A DNA stretch of 64,000 nt from UBA6107 sp964533735 (GCA_964533735.1 CAZHMD010000002.1:192916-256915); one strand, 5' to 3'. Shown: positions 52,021 to 61,994, counted from the first letter of the stretch. Numbers and translations: made by a program. The notes: generated from the letters alone by a model not told the origin.

Positions 52021-52770
52021 ATGGCAACCTGGATCGTGCATTTACGCATCGCGGAAGCAATCCTCGAAACAATCCCGGGGCTGGATGCCGCGAGCTTCGC
52101 GGTGGGGAACATTGCCCCTGACTCAGGCATGCCGGACGAAAAATGGGAAACTTTCACCCCGCCCGGAGAAGTGACGCACTTCAAACTATCCGGCAATGAG
52201 AGTTTTGAGCTGGCGGATTTGACTTACCAGCGGCTATACCTGGCAGACCTGCCCTGGCCGGGAACTGACGCCGCGCGCTATTCCTTCCTGCTGGGGTATT
52301 TCTGCCATATTGTCACAGACAACCTTTGGTACCAGTGGATCGGTGAACCCACCCAGAAGCGTTTCAAAGCCAACTTCGAAGCTGACAAGGACTTCATCTG
52401 GGAGGTCAAGAAAGACTGGTACGGGCTTGATTTTGAATACGTGCGCAGCCATCCAGATTCAATCTATTGGCGGGTGTTCATGGAATGCGATTACCCGGTG
52501 AACTACCTGGATTTCCTGCTGCCGGAGGGAGTGCGGCAGCGCATCGCGCATATCAAGACCTATTACCAGCGAGAGGATGAGCACGCGCGTGAAGTGATCA
52601 ACCGTGAAAGGGTTTACCTGACGCGGACACAGGTGGAGCAGTTCGTTTCAGGCGCGGCGGCGCTGCTCGCGTACTGGTTCGCAAACCAGGTGCAACTGGA
52701 ACCTGTTGAAAAGGCAACCTCCATCCTCGAGATCGTTGATCCCCGGCAGTTTTGCGAAATGACCCTGTAA
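52021..52770 (+). CDS. Zinc-dependent phospholipase C-family protein
   Basis: 249 residues. ATWIVHLRIAEAIL then SFAVGNIAPDSG, THFK, and FLLGYFCHIVTDNLWYQWI provide the His/Asp zinc ligands of the zinc-dependent phospholipase C-like family. GGAGGG precedes the ATG, an earlier in-frame ATT-derived Met is not needed. A TATAAT lies at 51983-51988. No signal peptide, so it is a cytosolic member of unknown substrate. Confidence 0.75.
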   Translation: MATWIVHLRIAEAILETIPGLDAASFAVGNIAPDSGMPDEKWETFTPPGEVTHFKLSGNESFELADLTYQRLYLADLPWPGTDAARYSFLLGYFCHIVTDNLWYQWIGEPTQKRFKANFEADKDFIWEVKKDWYGLDFEYVRSHPDSIYWRVFMECDYPVNYLDFLLPEGVRQRIAHIKTYYQREDEHAREVINRERVYLTRTQVEQFVSGAAALLAYWFANQVQLEPVEKATSILEIVDPRQFCEMTL

Positions 52771-52857
52771 AGTCTTTCCCACAACCTGTGATATGTCAGC
52801 GCCCGCGAAGTAAGGCGAATGGCGAATGGCTGCGGGGACACTGGTATAATCCAGGCG

Positions 52858-53415
52858 ATGCTTGAAGAATTGTTCATCTGCGTGGATGTGGAAACAGCCG
52901 GACCGACGCCCGGGCAATTTGCGCTGCTTTCCATCGGCGCGTGCCTGGTGGATGACCCCACGGTCACATTTTATGCTGAGCTGCAGCCGGACAGTGAAAC
53001 CACCTCCCCCGAAGCGATGGCAATTCACGGGTTGAGCCTGGAAGACCTTAAGCAAAACGGTCTCCCGCCGCAGGAAGCCATGCGAAAATTTGCCGCGTGG
53101 GTGAAAGGGGTTACCCCTGAAACGCACAAAGCCATCTTCGTGGCGCTCAACGCCCCCTTTGATTGGATGTTCATCAATGAATACTTCCAGCGCTACCTGG
53201 GCGAAAATCCCTTTGGTCACAGCGCCCTGGATATAAAAGCCTACTTTATGGGGCAAACCGGGGTTAACTGGGGAGAAACCTCTCTCAAGCACATTTCTTC
53301 CCATTTCCTTGAGGAGCATCCACTGGCGCACAATGCGCTGACAGACGCCCTGGAGCAAGCTGAAATTTTCCGCAAGATACTGGCACAGAGTCCCAAATAC
53401 AATCGGGCTGATTAA
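52858..53415 (+). CDS. 3'-5' exonuclease (DnaQ/RNase T-like)
   Basis: 185 residues. The first motif LFICVDVETAGP (DxE), then HGLS, LNAPFDWMFI (Asp) and LAHNALTDALEQAEIF (HxAxxD) are the four acidic/His residues of DEDDh exonucleases. A TATAAT lies 10-15 bases upstream of the ATG. It is standalone and could act in RNA or DNA turnover. Confidence 0.88.
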   Translation: MLEELFICVDVETAGPTPGQFALLSIGACLVDDPTVTFYAELQPDSETTSPEAMAIHGLSLEDLKQNGLPPQEAMRKFAAWVKGVTPETHKAIFVALNAPFDWMFINEYFQRYLGENPFGHSALDIKAYFMGQTGVNWGETSLKHISSHFLEEHPLAHNALTDALEQAEIFRKILAQSPKYNRAD

Positions 53416-53501
53416 TCGTCAACTCCAGGCAGACAATCCCCTTACAATTTGCTATACTGCTATTTAATTAACCGTTGTGTTATTGCACAGGAGGTTTACT
53501 C

Positions 53502-54830
53502 ATGGCAAAGGCAAAACAAGACCAGCAGCAGGATCTAAAGAGGATCATCGAATCTGCCAACCGCCTCGGTGTTGGCATTGATGAGGAAGAAGCCCTGCAG
53601 TGGCTGACGAGCATGGCAGCCACCAAGGACGCAGACGACATCACTCTCAACACACGCACCGGCGTTTTCGGCAATTCCATTACCATGCTGGATTTCAGTG
53701 ACAAGGAACTAGAATACTTTAAACGGATTGGCAGGATCGTGGAATTTCCGGATATCCCGGGTGAAGTGGAGACCGCGCTGGCGTTATCGGGTTCCTCCGC
53801 CCAGTCGAAGATCCAGACCTACCCCGGAGATTGTGATTATTTTGAACGCATTAATATCATCGCCCCTGAACGCGAAAAGGCATGCGCCATCCTTGCGCGC
53901 ATCATGCGGGAAAAAGCGCTCAATTTTATGCAGGGACCAAATTACCAGTTGATCGAGATCAAGTTCGGCAACTTCCCCGAAGAAATGGTGATCGGTGAAT
54001 ACAAAGCCCGGGCTGGTTCACCAATCGCCTGGCGGGCAGACCAGGTGAAGGAAGGCAAGATCGAGGGATTCCGCCCTGACGGCAGCCCGGTGACCATAAC
54101 CTGGGATTCGGTTTGCAACGACCCCGGCTGGTGCAAGCTGGACTGGGTGGTGGCTGACCCGATCCGCAAGCAGCTCTCGAATGCCAGCAATATGCTCGAC
54201 GTCACCTGGGAAGCCCCAGATGGGTCGATCACTCCGTTGGACGGATATCTCGATCCATACTTCCAGGAAGTCTACCTGGACGCAACCTCGGTGCCCATTT
54301 TCTCCAAACTGTCGCAGCATGTCTCCGCCAATGCGCTGGATGAATACGTGACGGCGCTGACCAAGGAAGTAAAAAAGTACCTCACCAAGGATATTAATTA
54401 CGGCAAGGTGGCAAAAAGGATGTACAACATCTTCCGCCTCACCGGCAGGTATGAAGAAGCCAGTTTCCTGCGCGAATTGTTTGATGAACCCGCCACCATG
54501 CTTTACCAGGTCTGGTCGCTCATCCGCACGATCGATGATGCCAGTACGCCAGGGTCGAGCATCACGCGCGAACAACTGGTGGAATCCACCGACCAGTTGA
54601 TCATGGCGGTGATCAAAGCGCTGGAAGGCGTAGAAGAGACGGAGATCGTGAGCCACCTGTTAAGGCTGCGCGACGCGCTCTCCAACCCGCAGGGGAAACA
54701 AGTGCTCACGCATGAGGCTGAAACTGCCCGCGGGATGGTCATCAACCTGGTGAACAACTTCTTCTATGAAAGGCTGGTGGCGCTGCCGACGATCAAGGAT
54801 TATATGGAGGAAGTCAGCGCTGAACATTGA
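53502..54830 (+). CDS. Hypothetical protein with a nucleotidyltransferase-like motif
   Basis: 442 residues. ALALSGSSAQSKIQTYPGDCDYF (residues 94-114) matches the hG[G/S]-x9-13-D-h-D motif of the polymerase-beta nucleotidyltransferase superfamily, with D110 and D112 as candidate metal ligands. After it comes a domain with GEYKARAGSPIAW and a helical C-terminus (FYERLVALPTIKDYMEE). AGGAGG precedes the ATG. Its substrate is unknown; I do not recognise the rest. Confidence 0.6.
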   Translation: MAKAKQDQQQDLKRIIESANRLGVGIDEEEALQWLTSMAATKDADDITLNTRTGVFGNSITMLDFSDKELEYFKRIGRIVEFPDIPGEVETALALSGSSAQSKIQTYPGDCDYFERINIIAPEREKACAILARIMREKALNFMQGPNYQLIEIKFGNFPEEMVIGEYKARAGSPIAWRADQVKEGKIEGFRPDGSPVTITWDSVCNDPGWCKLDWVVADPIRKQLSNASNMLDVTWEAPDGSITPLDGYLDPYFQEVYLDATSVPIFSKLSQHVSANALDEYVTALTKEVKKYLTKDINYGKVAKRMYNIFRLTGRYEEASFLRELFDEPATMLYQVWSLIRTIDDASTPGSSITREQLVESTDQLIMAVIKALEGVEETEIVSHLLRLRDALSNPQGKQVLTHEAETARGMVINLVNNFFYERLVALPTIKDYMEEVSAEH

Positions 54831-54846
54831 AAGAAAAGCGCATGAA

Positions 54847-55335
54847 ATGGAAAATAACGCTGGCGGGAGGAAAGGGTTGAGTACTTACCTGTTCATGGGA
54901 GTGATCGGCGCACTGCTCACGGGGATAGCCATTGGCGCGCAATCTACGCTGAGCAGCCGGGTGGGTACCATCATCGGCAGCATACGCACCGGGGTGCTGA
55001 CCAACTTCATCGGAGGTGTGCTCGCCGGTTTGATCCTGGTCGTGCTGCTGATCATCAACGGCAAGGCGTATATCAAGATCCCGGCGGTGGCAACACTGCT
55101 GCTGGTGATTGCCGGCGCGCTGGGGATCATGATCATCACGGGTGTGGCGTTTTCGCTGCAGAGAGCGGGGGTGGCTGCCGGACTGGCAACCATCATCCTC
55201 GGGCAGATGGTCATCTCGCTGGTGGCAGACGCGCGCGGCTGGGGCGGCGCAGAACCCATCCCGGTGACGCTTCCGCGGGTTTTGGGGCTGGTGGTAATGG
55301 CAGCGGGCGTTTACCTGCTGCTGCCCAAACGCTGA
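54847..55335 (+). CDS. DMT/YdcZ-type small transporter (DUF606)
   Basis: 162 residues with five hydrophobic segments; GALLTGIAIGAQSTLSSRVGTIIGSIRTGVLTNFIGG and FSLQRAGVAAGLATIILGQMV repeat the DUF606/DMT half-domain pattern. A TTG at 54877 with GGGAGG in front is an alternative start. It would work as a dimer. Substrate unknown. Confidence 0.8.
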   Translation: MENNAGGRKGLSTYLFMGVIGALLTGIAIGAQSTLSSRVGTIIGSIRTGVLTNFIGGVLAGLILVVLLIINGKAYIKIPAVATLLLVIAGALGIMIITGVAFSLQRAGVAAGLATIILGQMVISLVADARGWGGAEPIPVTLPRVLGLVVMAAGVYLLLPKR

Positions 55336-55348
55336 TCAAGGAAAAATG

Positions 55349-55942
55349 ATGCCTAAAGTGTCGCAAAAAACACCTCAGGGATTTGCCGTAGAACTCTACT
55401 TTGACGCCAAAACTGAAAAATCGATATTAGCATTCCGCGATGCCTTCTACAAGGAAGGGATCAAGCCCGTGCTCGGCAGCCTCGGCGACCGTCCGCACAT
55501 CAGCCTGGCAGTCTTCGCGGATATTGACCAGGCTTGCCTGCAGGATCTAACGCGGGAGTTCGCCGCAAAGATGAGCACCTTCCCGGTTGAGCTATCCGCC
55601 ATTGGCACCTTTCCGACACCGGATAACGTGCTCTTTATCATCCCTGTGCCAACCATCAGGCTGCTGAAAATTCACCGGGAATTCCACGAACAACTGAAGT
55701 GCGCAGCCATCCGTTCATCCTCGTACTACCATCCGGGCAAGTGGGTGCCGCACTGCACGATCGAGTTCGAACTACCCGACAGGCAGTTCCAAAAAGCGCT
55801 CGGGACTGCCCAACAACTGTTCCAGCCGATCAAGGGGGAGTTCCATAGCCTGGGTATCGTATCTTTCCGGCCGATCCATTATGTTTCGGAATATCAGTTT
55901 AAGAAAGAGGAAAAAAATGTCAAACATGCCATATCAACCTGA
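55349..55942 (+). CDS. 2'-5' RNA ligase/phosphodiesterase family protein
   Basis: 197 residues with the two HxS/T motifs of the LigT/2H family: RPHISLAV (near 48) and WVPHCTIEFEL (near 135). The arrangement gives a 2H phosphodiesterase fold. It acts on cyclic phosphates or 2'-5' bonds in related proteins. It overlaps the next gene by 26 bp. Confidence 0.85.
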   Translation: MPKVSQKTPQGFAVELYFDAKTEKSILAFRDAFYKEGIKPVLGSLGDRPHISLAVFADIDQACLQDLTREFAAKMSTFPVELSAIGTFPTPDNVLFIIPVPTIRLLKIHREFHEQLKCAAIRSSSYYHPGKWVPHCTIEFELPDRQFQKALGTAQQLFQPIKGEFHSLGIVSFRPIHYVSEYQFKKEEKNVKHAIST

Positions 55943-56372
55943 CCCTGAAAAAGTAGCCAGAGCGGCAGAAAGATCGAAAACGCGCGCCGAACAATACGTG
56001 CGCGATCCGGAAAAATCCAGGGAACTATTGGATCGGGCGTACAAGAAAACGGGGGCTTATGAGAAGAGTAACGGCGCCCTGCCCGATTTTTGGCGCGACA
56101 TTAAGACACTGATGCGCATGCTCAAGGCTTATACACGCAAGGAATATACCCGTATTGCCTGGGGTTCTCTCCTTTCAGTGGTGGCAGGCATCATCTATTT
56201 TGTTTCCCCGATCGACCTGCTGCCGGACTGGTTCCCCCTGGCGGGTTTTGTGGATGATGCTGCCATCCTGGTGTTTTTGATCTCACAATTACGCGGAGAC
56301 CTGGCAAGGTTTGCAGCCTGGGAGGATGCCAGAGCAGAAAAACCCCCCAGCCTCGATATTATCGATATTTAA
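55917..56372 (+). CDS. DUF1232 (YkvA-like) membrane protein
   Basis: 151 residues. A helical basic start (DPEKSRELLDRAYKKTG), then WGSLLSVVAGIIYFVSPIDLLPDWFPLAGFVDDAAILVFLI, the DUF1232 signature. Function unknown. It precedes the pullulanase gene by 33 bp. Confidence 0.88.
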   Translation: MSNMPYQPDPEKVARAAERSKTRAEQYVRDPEKSRELLDRAYKKTGAYEKSNGALPDFWRDIKTLMRMLKAYTRKEYTRIAWGSLLSVVAGIIYFVSPIDLLPDWFPLAGFVDDAAILVFLISQLRGDLARFAAWEDARAEKPPSLDIIDI

Positions 56373-56405
56373 AGTTTTCTTACTGGTTGCGCGAGGAGAG
56401 ATGAG

Positions 56406-59400
56406 ATGAAAAGACAACAGCTCCTGGTGAAATGTTTTGGCATATTGGCCGCGGGATTAATCCTTTTTTCGCCAATCACCACATTGACCGTGCGCGCCCA
56501 GGAGGGTGAAGCCCCTGAAACGGTGACCATCGCCGGTACAATGCAGTCGGAATTAGGCTGCAGCGGCGACTGGATGCCAGGCTGCGAACTTACGTACCTG
56601 GTGTACGACACGAATTCCGATATATGGAGCGGCAGTTTCAATGTCACTCCGGGGAACGACCAGGACAAGAACGGTGCGCGATACAAGGCGGCGCTGAACG
56701 GCACCTGGGATGTGAACTTCGGCAGGAACGCCAGCCAGGGCGGCTCCGATATTCCTCTGGTGGTGGATGCCCCGATACTGGTCACTTTCCATTTTGATAA
56801 CAAATCTCACCTCATCGCAGATGACTACAACACCCCCATTATCACCGCCACGGGGGACTTCCAGACGCAGCTGGGCTGCACAGCGGATAACGATCCCGCA
56901 TGTTTGCGGGGGTGGCTCCAGGACGCGGATGGTGACGGAAGTTATGCGTTTGTCACAAAATCCATTAAGGCGGGCGAGTACTCGGTCTCTCTGTCCATCA
57001 GCCAAAAAACGGTGACCACTTCCACTGAAGCGGTTGCCTTTACAGTCCCTGCGGATAACACGGAGATGTATTTTGGGTATGACATGGTGAAAAAAGAATT
57101 AATTGTGAGCTCCAGCGGCGCACCCAAAGGCAGCCTGGCCAAGCAAAAAGCCATCTGGGTCAACCAGGACACGCTCATCTGGAATGTGGTTGGATCCCCC
57201 AGGTATACGTATGCTATTTATTATTCCCCCAACGCTGAACTTGAATTGACCGCCAGCGGGGTTACCGGAGGAGAAACAATTCCACTTACCTTCAGTAAAG
57301 CCGGACCGGGCGGGGATGTGCTTGCAAAACACCCATACCTCTCGGGATACTCAGCCTTTAAGATCGATGCGGCTGAATTTGGCAAGATCCCCGACGCCCT
57401 GCGTTCCCAGCTGGCAGTGGTTGTAATCGATGACAAGGGGAAAGTGGTGGATGCCACGGGCATCCAAACCGCGGGCGCGCTGGACGCGGTGTATGGGTAT
57501 GACGGTCCGCTCGGAATCACATTCGAAGAAGGCAGCCCGGTGATCCGGTTGTGGGCGCCAAGCGCCAGGTCGGTATTGCTCTGGCTGTCTGATGACCCGC
57601 AGATAAATCCAGATGCGGGCGTCATTATGACCCGCGACGATGCCACCGGTGTGTGGAGTGCTAAAGGTGACGCCACCTGGCTGGGCAAGTATTACCAATA
57701 CGAAGTGGAAGTGTACGTACCGAAAACCGGCAAGATCGAGAAGAATATGGTGACCGATCCCTATTCGGTCAGTCTTTCCACCAACAGCCTGCGCAGCCAG
57801 ATTGTGGACCTGAGTGACGCAGCGCTGAAACCGAATGGATGGGATACGCTTGTAAAGCCTGCCCTGGATGCGCCTGAAGACAGCGTGATCTATGAACTGC
57901 ATATCCGCGACTTCAGCATCAGCGATCCTTTAGTGCCGGAGGAATACCGGGGTACCTTTAAAGCCTTTACCTTCAAGAATTCGCTTGGCATGCAGCACCT
58001 TAGAAGGCTGGCAATGGCAGGCCTGACCACCGTGCACCTGCTGCCGGCTTTTGATATTGCCAGTGTGGATGAAGACAAATCCACCTGGTCTGATGTGGAC
58101 GAAAAACTTCTCGCCAGCTATGCTCCGGATTCCGACCAACAGGCGCTGGCGGTTTCACTGGTCAAGGGGACGGATGGCTTTAACTGGGGCTATGACCCTT
58201 ACCATTTCACCACCCCCGAGGGGAGTTACGCCACCAATCCGGAAGACAGTACACGCGTCCGCGAATTCCGCGAGATGGTGCAATCGCTGAACACTTCCAA
58301 CCTGCGCGTGGTGATGGATGTCGTTTACAACCACACCTCGCAAAGCGGGCAGGAGGCCAAGTCTGTTCTGGACAAGGTCGTGCCGGGATATTACTACCGC
58401 CTGGATACTGAAGGCAACGTGACCACCAGCACCTGCTGCCAGAATACTGCCACCGAAAACCGCATGATGGAAAAGCTGATGATCGATTCTGTGGTCACCT
58501 GGGCGCGGGAATACAAGGTGGATGGTTTCCGCTTTGACCTGATGGGCCACCACATGCTGAGCAACATGCAGGCGGTACGGGCAGCGCTCGACAGCCTGAC
58601 GCTCGAAACAGACGGCGTGGACGGGAAAGCCATAACCATCTATGGTGAGGGCTGGGATTTCGGTGAGGTAGCCGGCAACGCCCGCGGCATCAACACCACG
58701 CAGTTGAATATTGGCGGAACGGGAATCGGCGTTTTCAACGACCGGTTGCGCGACGGCGTGCGCGGAGGGAATCCGTTTGACGATCCGCGGCTGCAAGGAT
58801 TCAGCACAGGTATGGCGATCAGCCCAAATGCGGTTGAGGTGCGGACACCTGAGGCGCAGGAAGAGAAACTACTCGATTACACCAACTGGATCAAGATCGG
58901 CATGGCAGGCAACCTGAGCGCGTATACCATTGTTAAAGCCAATGGCGACCTCGTAGATGGCGCTCATGTTTTATACAGCGGCAAACCAGCCGGTTACACG
59001 CTCGACCCGCAGGAAAACATCGTTTACGTTTCGGCACATGACAATGAAACGCTGTTTGATGCCATCCAGCTGAAAGCCAGCGCGGAAGACGACCTGCAGG
59101 TGCGCATCCGCATGAACAACCTGGCGCTAAGCATCCCCATGCTCAGCCAGGGTATCCCATTCTTCCACGCCGGCGACGACATCCTGCGCTCAAAGTCGCT
59201 GGACAAGAATTCGTACGACTCCGGTGACTGGTTCAACCGCATCGACTGGTCTTACAGCAGCAATAACTGGGGCGTCGGTCTGCCTATCGAAGGCAGTGCC
59301 AACCGGGAATTCTACGCACCATTGCTCGCAGACAAATCGCTGGTACCCATCCAGGGCGACATCACCAACGCGGCTGTGGTTTTCCGCGAATTCCTGGCGA

Positions 59401-59879
59401 TCCGCAAGAGCTCACCAATGTTCCGCCTGCAAACTGCCGACCAGGTGATGCGCATGCTAACGTTCCTGAATAATGGTGCGGAGCAAAAGAGCGGTTTGAT
59501 CGTGATGAAACTGGAGGACACTGACAACCTGGACGCGAAATTCAGCGAAATCGTAGTGCTGATCAATGGCAACCATGAGCCAGTGAGTTTTAGCGACCCG
59601 TCACTTTCAGGGAAGGCGTATACACTCCACCCTGTGCAGAAGAATTCCTATGACCGGGTGCTGTTGAAAGCCAAATATGATAGCGGCAGCAATGCGTTTA
59701 CAGTTCCCGGCATCACCACAGCAGTGTTCGTGCTCGAAAGACCACAAGTAAGCGAAACAAAAACAACCTCAACTTCAGCGTCGTTATTGCCAATCATCAT
59801 CACTGGCGCAGGACTGCTCCTGTTGGCCGGTGTACTCTACTGGATCATCAGAAAGAGAAGTGAAAAAGGAGCAAAATGA
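56406..59879 (+). CDS. Cell-anchored type I pullulanase (GH13)
   Basis: 1157 residues. A signal peptide ends at about VRAQE; two X25-like modules (AGTMQSELGCSGD; ATGDFQTQLGCTAD) span 40-220; a GH13 catalytic part follows with DGFRFDLMGHH (nucleophile D711), YGEGWDFGEV (acid E748) and SAHDNETLFD. The C-terminus is a membrane anchor (LLPIIITGAGLLLLAGVLYW) with a basic end. It splits alpha-1,6 bonds in pullulan, glycogen or amylopectin outside the cell. No starch transport genes are near. Confidence 0.93.
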   Translation: MKRQQLLVKCFGILAAGLILFSPITTLTVRAQEGEAPETVTIAGTMQSELGCSGDWMPGCELTYLVYDTNSDIWSGSFNVTPGNDQDKNGARYKAALNGTWDVNFGRNASQGGSDIPLVVDAPILVTFHFDNKSHLIADDYNTPIITATGDFQTQLGCTADNDPACLRGWLQDADGDGSYAFVTKSIKAGEYSVSLSISQKTVTTSTEAVAFTVPADNTEMYFGYDMVKKELIVSSSGAPKGSLAKQKAIWVNQDTLIWNVVGSPRYTYAIYYSPNAELELTASGVTGGETIPLTFSKAGPGGDVLAKHPYLSGYSAFKIDAAEFGKIPDALRSQLAVVVIDDKGKVVDATGIQTAGALDAVYGYDGPLGITFEEGSPVIRLWAPSARSVLLWLSDDPQINPDAGVIMTRDDATGVWSAKGDATWLGKYYQYEVEVYVPKTGKIEKNMVTDPYSVSLSTNSLRSQIVDLSDAALKPNGWDTLVKPALDAPEDSVIYELHIRDFSISDPLVPEEYRGTFKAFTFKNSLGMQHLRRLAMAGLTTVHLLPAFDIASVDEDKSTWSDVDEKLLASYAPDSDQQALAVSLVKGTDGFNWGYDPYHFTTPEGSYATNPEDSTRVREFREMVQSLNTSNLRVVMDVVYNHTSQSGQEAKSVLDKVVPGYYYRLDTEGNVTTSTCCQNTATENRMMEKLMIDSVVTWAREYKVDGFRFDLMGHHMLSNMQAVRAALDSLTLETDGVDGKAITIYGEGWDFGEVAGNARGINTTQLNIGGTGIGVFNDRLRDGVRGGNPFDDPRLQGFSTGMAISPNAVEVRTPEAQEEKLLDYTNWIKIGMAGNLSAYTIVKANGDLVDGAHVLYSGKPAGYTLDPQENIVYVSAHDNETLFDAIQLKASAEDDLQVRIRMNNLALSIPMLSQGIPFFHAGDDILRSKSLDKNSYDSGDWFNRIDWSYSSNNWGVGLPIEGSANREFYAPLLADKSLVPIQGDITNAAVVFREFLAIRKSSPMFRLQTADQVMRMLTFLNNGAEQKSGLIVMKLEDTDNLDAKFSEIVVLINGNHEPVSFSDPSLSGKAYTLHPVQKNSYDRVLLKAKYDSGSNAFTVPGITTAVFVLERPQVSETKTTSTSASLLPIIITGAGLLLLAGVLYWIIRKRSEKGAK

Positions 59880-60334
59880 CGGTCCCCATCACTCCTGAGC
59901 TCCACCGTGAACTTGCTGTAAGCCTATTTAATGATGTATGGGTGTTGTTGGACAATAAGAACCGCACGCGCGAGGAGGGAGAGCGGATGATCAATGCTGC
60001 TCACGCTTCCCTGTACCATTGGAGCCTGGTGGGTGAGGTGATAAACCTGGCCAGGGGAGAATGGCAGGTATCGCGTGCCTACAGCGAATGCGGTCGAGCT
60101 GAAGCCGCAATCCACCATGCCAATAACAGCCTGCAAATCTGCACTCAAAACAAAATCGGCGATTTTGACCTGGCATTTGCCTATGAAGCACTGGCGAGAG
60201 CCTTCATGGTAAGCGGTGATGGACTGCGGTCGAATGAGTATATGCATAAAGCAACCCAGGCGGCACAGGCAATCTCCAAAAAAGAGGATAAAGAATATCT
60301 CCTGAGTGAACTGGAAACGATCAAGAATGTATAA
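59876..60334 (+). CDS. TPR-like hypothetical protein
   Basis: 152 residues, all helical; ARGEWQVSRAYSECGRAEAAIHHANNSLQI and DLAFAYEALARAFMVSGDGLRSNEYMHKATQ look like two to three TPR-type helix pairs. It overlaps the pullulanase gene by 4 bp and may be made with it. No enzyme motif. Confidence 0.65.
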   Translation: MTVPITPELHRELAVSLFNDVWVLLDNKNRTREEGERMINAAHASLYHWSLVGEVINLARGEWQVSRAYSECGRAEAAIHHANNSLQICTQNKIGDFDLAFAYEALARAFMVSGDGLRSNEYMHKATQAAQAISKKEDKEYLLSELETIKNV

Positions 60335-60388
60335 CAATTCGGAGAGATTTGCTCTATAATAAAAGGCGTATCTATTAAAGGAGGACCA

Positions 60389-60775
60389 ATGCACAAACGA
60401 TTATTAGTAATTGCCACACTCATCATCATTTCTACATTTGTTTTATCAGCCTGCGGAGTGGCTGGACAGTTGTCCAATGTCAGCGACAGGGGGAAGGCCT
60501 TCATGGCAGCCCTGCGGGATGGAGATCATGCAGCCTCATGGAGCATGCTCACACCCGCCGTACAGGAAGAAGTTGGGAGTTACGATGATTGGGTGAATTT
60601 TGCCACCCCGCGCAACTTTGACACTTTCTCTTTCAATGCCAATAATATCGAGAACAACAGCGCCCAACTGGACGGTGAAGCGACCCTGGCAGGCGATACG
60701 TACCTGGTGACCCTGGTATTGGACAAATCTGGGGACCAATGGTTCGTTTCAGGCATCAATTTCTCATTAAAATAA
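60389..60775 (+). CDS. Small lipoprotein, DUF4878-like
   Basis: 128 residues. Signal peptide with lipobox LSAC (TFVLSACGVAG). The rest is one alpha+beta domain of the NTF2-like kind: GKAFMAALRDGDHAASWSML, and YLVTLVLDKSGDQWFVSGINFS. AAAGGAGG precedes the ATG. A TATAAT lies at 60355-60360. Confidence 0.75.
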   Translation: MHKRLLVIATLIIISTFVLSACGVAGQLSNVSDRGKAFMAALRDGDHAASWSMLTPAVQEEVGSYDDWVNFATPRNFDTFSFNANNIENNSAQLDGEATLAGDTYLVTLVLDKSGDQWFVSGINFSLK

Positions 60776-60785
60776 AACGACCATA

Positions 60786-60822
60786 AAACAGGCGGAGCAG
60801 ACCTCTTCGCCTGTTTTTTTTA
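60786..60822 (+). terminator. Rho-independent terminator
   Basis: AAACAGGCG pairs with CGCCTGTTT around a 13-base loop and a run of eight T follows; it lies 11 bp after the lipoprotein stop. Confidence 0.88.
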
Positions 60823-60921
60823 TTATGGAACAAAGAAAGACTCCCCTGTTCTGGAATGCTGCGCGGGATTCTGTTTTTCTTTGGGATACCGGTTCACTTC
60901 TTGTATTAAGGAGGCATCACA

Positions 60922-61365
60922 TTGTCAGCTATCCCCCCTCCATTACCCCCATCTGCTCCACCACCCATAGTGCCCCCTGCCGCCACACCGCCTACACCGC
61001 CCTTTGCGCAGGGTGAAATTGTGCGCCTGGTTCTTGAGAAGATCTCCCGGAAAACAGGACTGTTTTCCAAGGCAACTTACAGGCTGGTGGTCACGGATAG
61101 ACGCCTGGTATTCGCCATCCAGGATAAGACCGGTTTGGATATCATGCACCAATCCCCGGAAATTACCCTGGCGCAGAATCCGCTCAATTTTGCAATTCCA
61201 CTGGATGAGGTACGCAAGATCAACACCTACCAGGCGGGCATGGACGACAGCTCTCCGGATACGATGGAAGTGCTGACCAATTCTGACAAACTGAAGTTTG
61301 AAATTTCCAACTACTACAAAGTGCAAAAACAATTAAAAGAGGTCCTGGGAGCAAAGGTAAGTTAA
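60922..61365 (+). CDS. Proline-rich, PH-domain-like hypothetical protein
   Basis: 147 residues from a TTG start with AAGGAGG nine bases upstream. The first 28 are mostly Pro and Ala, then a bPH-like beta domain: FAQGEIVRLVLEKIS, TYRLVVTDRRLVFAI and IPLDEVRKINTY, as in bacterial PH-domain sensor proteins. No membrane segment. Confidence 0.65.
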   Translation: MSAIPPPLPPSAPPPIVPPAATPPTPPFAQGEIVRLVLEKISRKTGLFSKATYRLVVTDRRLVFAIQDKTGLDIMHQSPEITLAQNPLNFAIPLDEVRKINTYQAGMDDSSPDTMEVLTNSDKLKFEISNYYKVQKQLKEVLGAKVS

Positions 61366-61477
61366 TTGCAGGAATCCAGGACTCTTGATTGACGATCAAC
61401 AAGGGAAACCTTTGACGTTTATGGTGTTTCACTCAGTACCAAAATAGTTATTATTCTATTGAAGCAAGAGGAGAAAT

Positions 61478-61954
61478 ATGGAAATTCGCCCCGTCATCGA
61501 AGGATTTGAAGGTCAGGATATCGTTATTAAATCAAGTTTGTTGAGCGGCACCAGGATGTACCTCAACGATCAAAAAGTGCCCAAAGGACAACGCTGGGGA
61601 GAAATGGCATTGACCCGCAATGACGGCAGGGTCGTGCCGGCGATGTGGAAACAACAGATGCTGGGCTTTGATACCCCCCAACTTGTGGTTGAGGGTAAAG
61701 CCATTCAACTGATCGAGCCTCTCAAATGGCACGAGGTGGTATTCGCGGGTCTACCCATCGTCCTCGTATTCCTAGGCGGGTTACTGGGTGCCATTGTGGG
61801 TGTGCTGGCGTTCACCGCCAGTACCTCCATTTTTCGGTCCGGGATCAACAAGTTCTCCAAGTATGCGCTGGCGGGGTTGATCACCATCTTCGCCGTCCTG
61901 ATCTACCTTGTGCTGGCAACCGCTTTCCAGCTGGCAATAAATTCTGCCTTCTAA
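61478..61954 (+). CDS. Membrane-anchored hypothetical protein
   Basis: 158 residues: a beta-rich N-terminal part (GFEGQDIVIKSSLLSGTRMYLNDQKVPKGQ), then two hydrophobic segments (VVFAGLPIVLVFLGGLLGAIVGVLAF; YALAGLITIFAVLIYLVLATAFQLA). Function unknown. AGAGG lies 6 bases before the ATG. Confidence 0.6.
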   Translation: MEIRPVIEGFEGQDIVIKSSLLSGTRMYLNDQKVPKGQRWGEMALTRNDGRVVPAMWKQQMLGFDTPQLVVEGKAIQLIEPLKWHEVVFAGLPIVLVFLGGLLGAIVGVLAFTASTSIFRSGINKFSKYALAGLITIFAVLIYLVLATAFQLAINSAF

Positions 61955-61994
61955 TTAAAGATCAATAAAAACAAGTAAAGGCGATTAGGTGCAA

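Noticed and set aside
52648..53358. Minus-strand 236-codon frame over the exonuclease
   Set aside because: Its translation has no domain and the plus-strand exonuclease has all catalytic motifs.
57351..57902. Minus-strand frames within the pullulanase gene
   Set aside because: These are shadows of a long GC-rich gene; no start signals or motifs.
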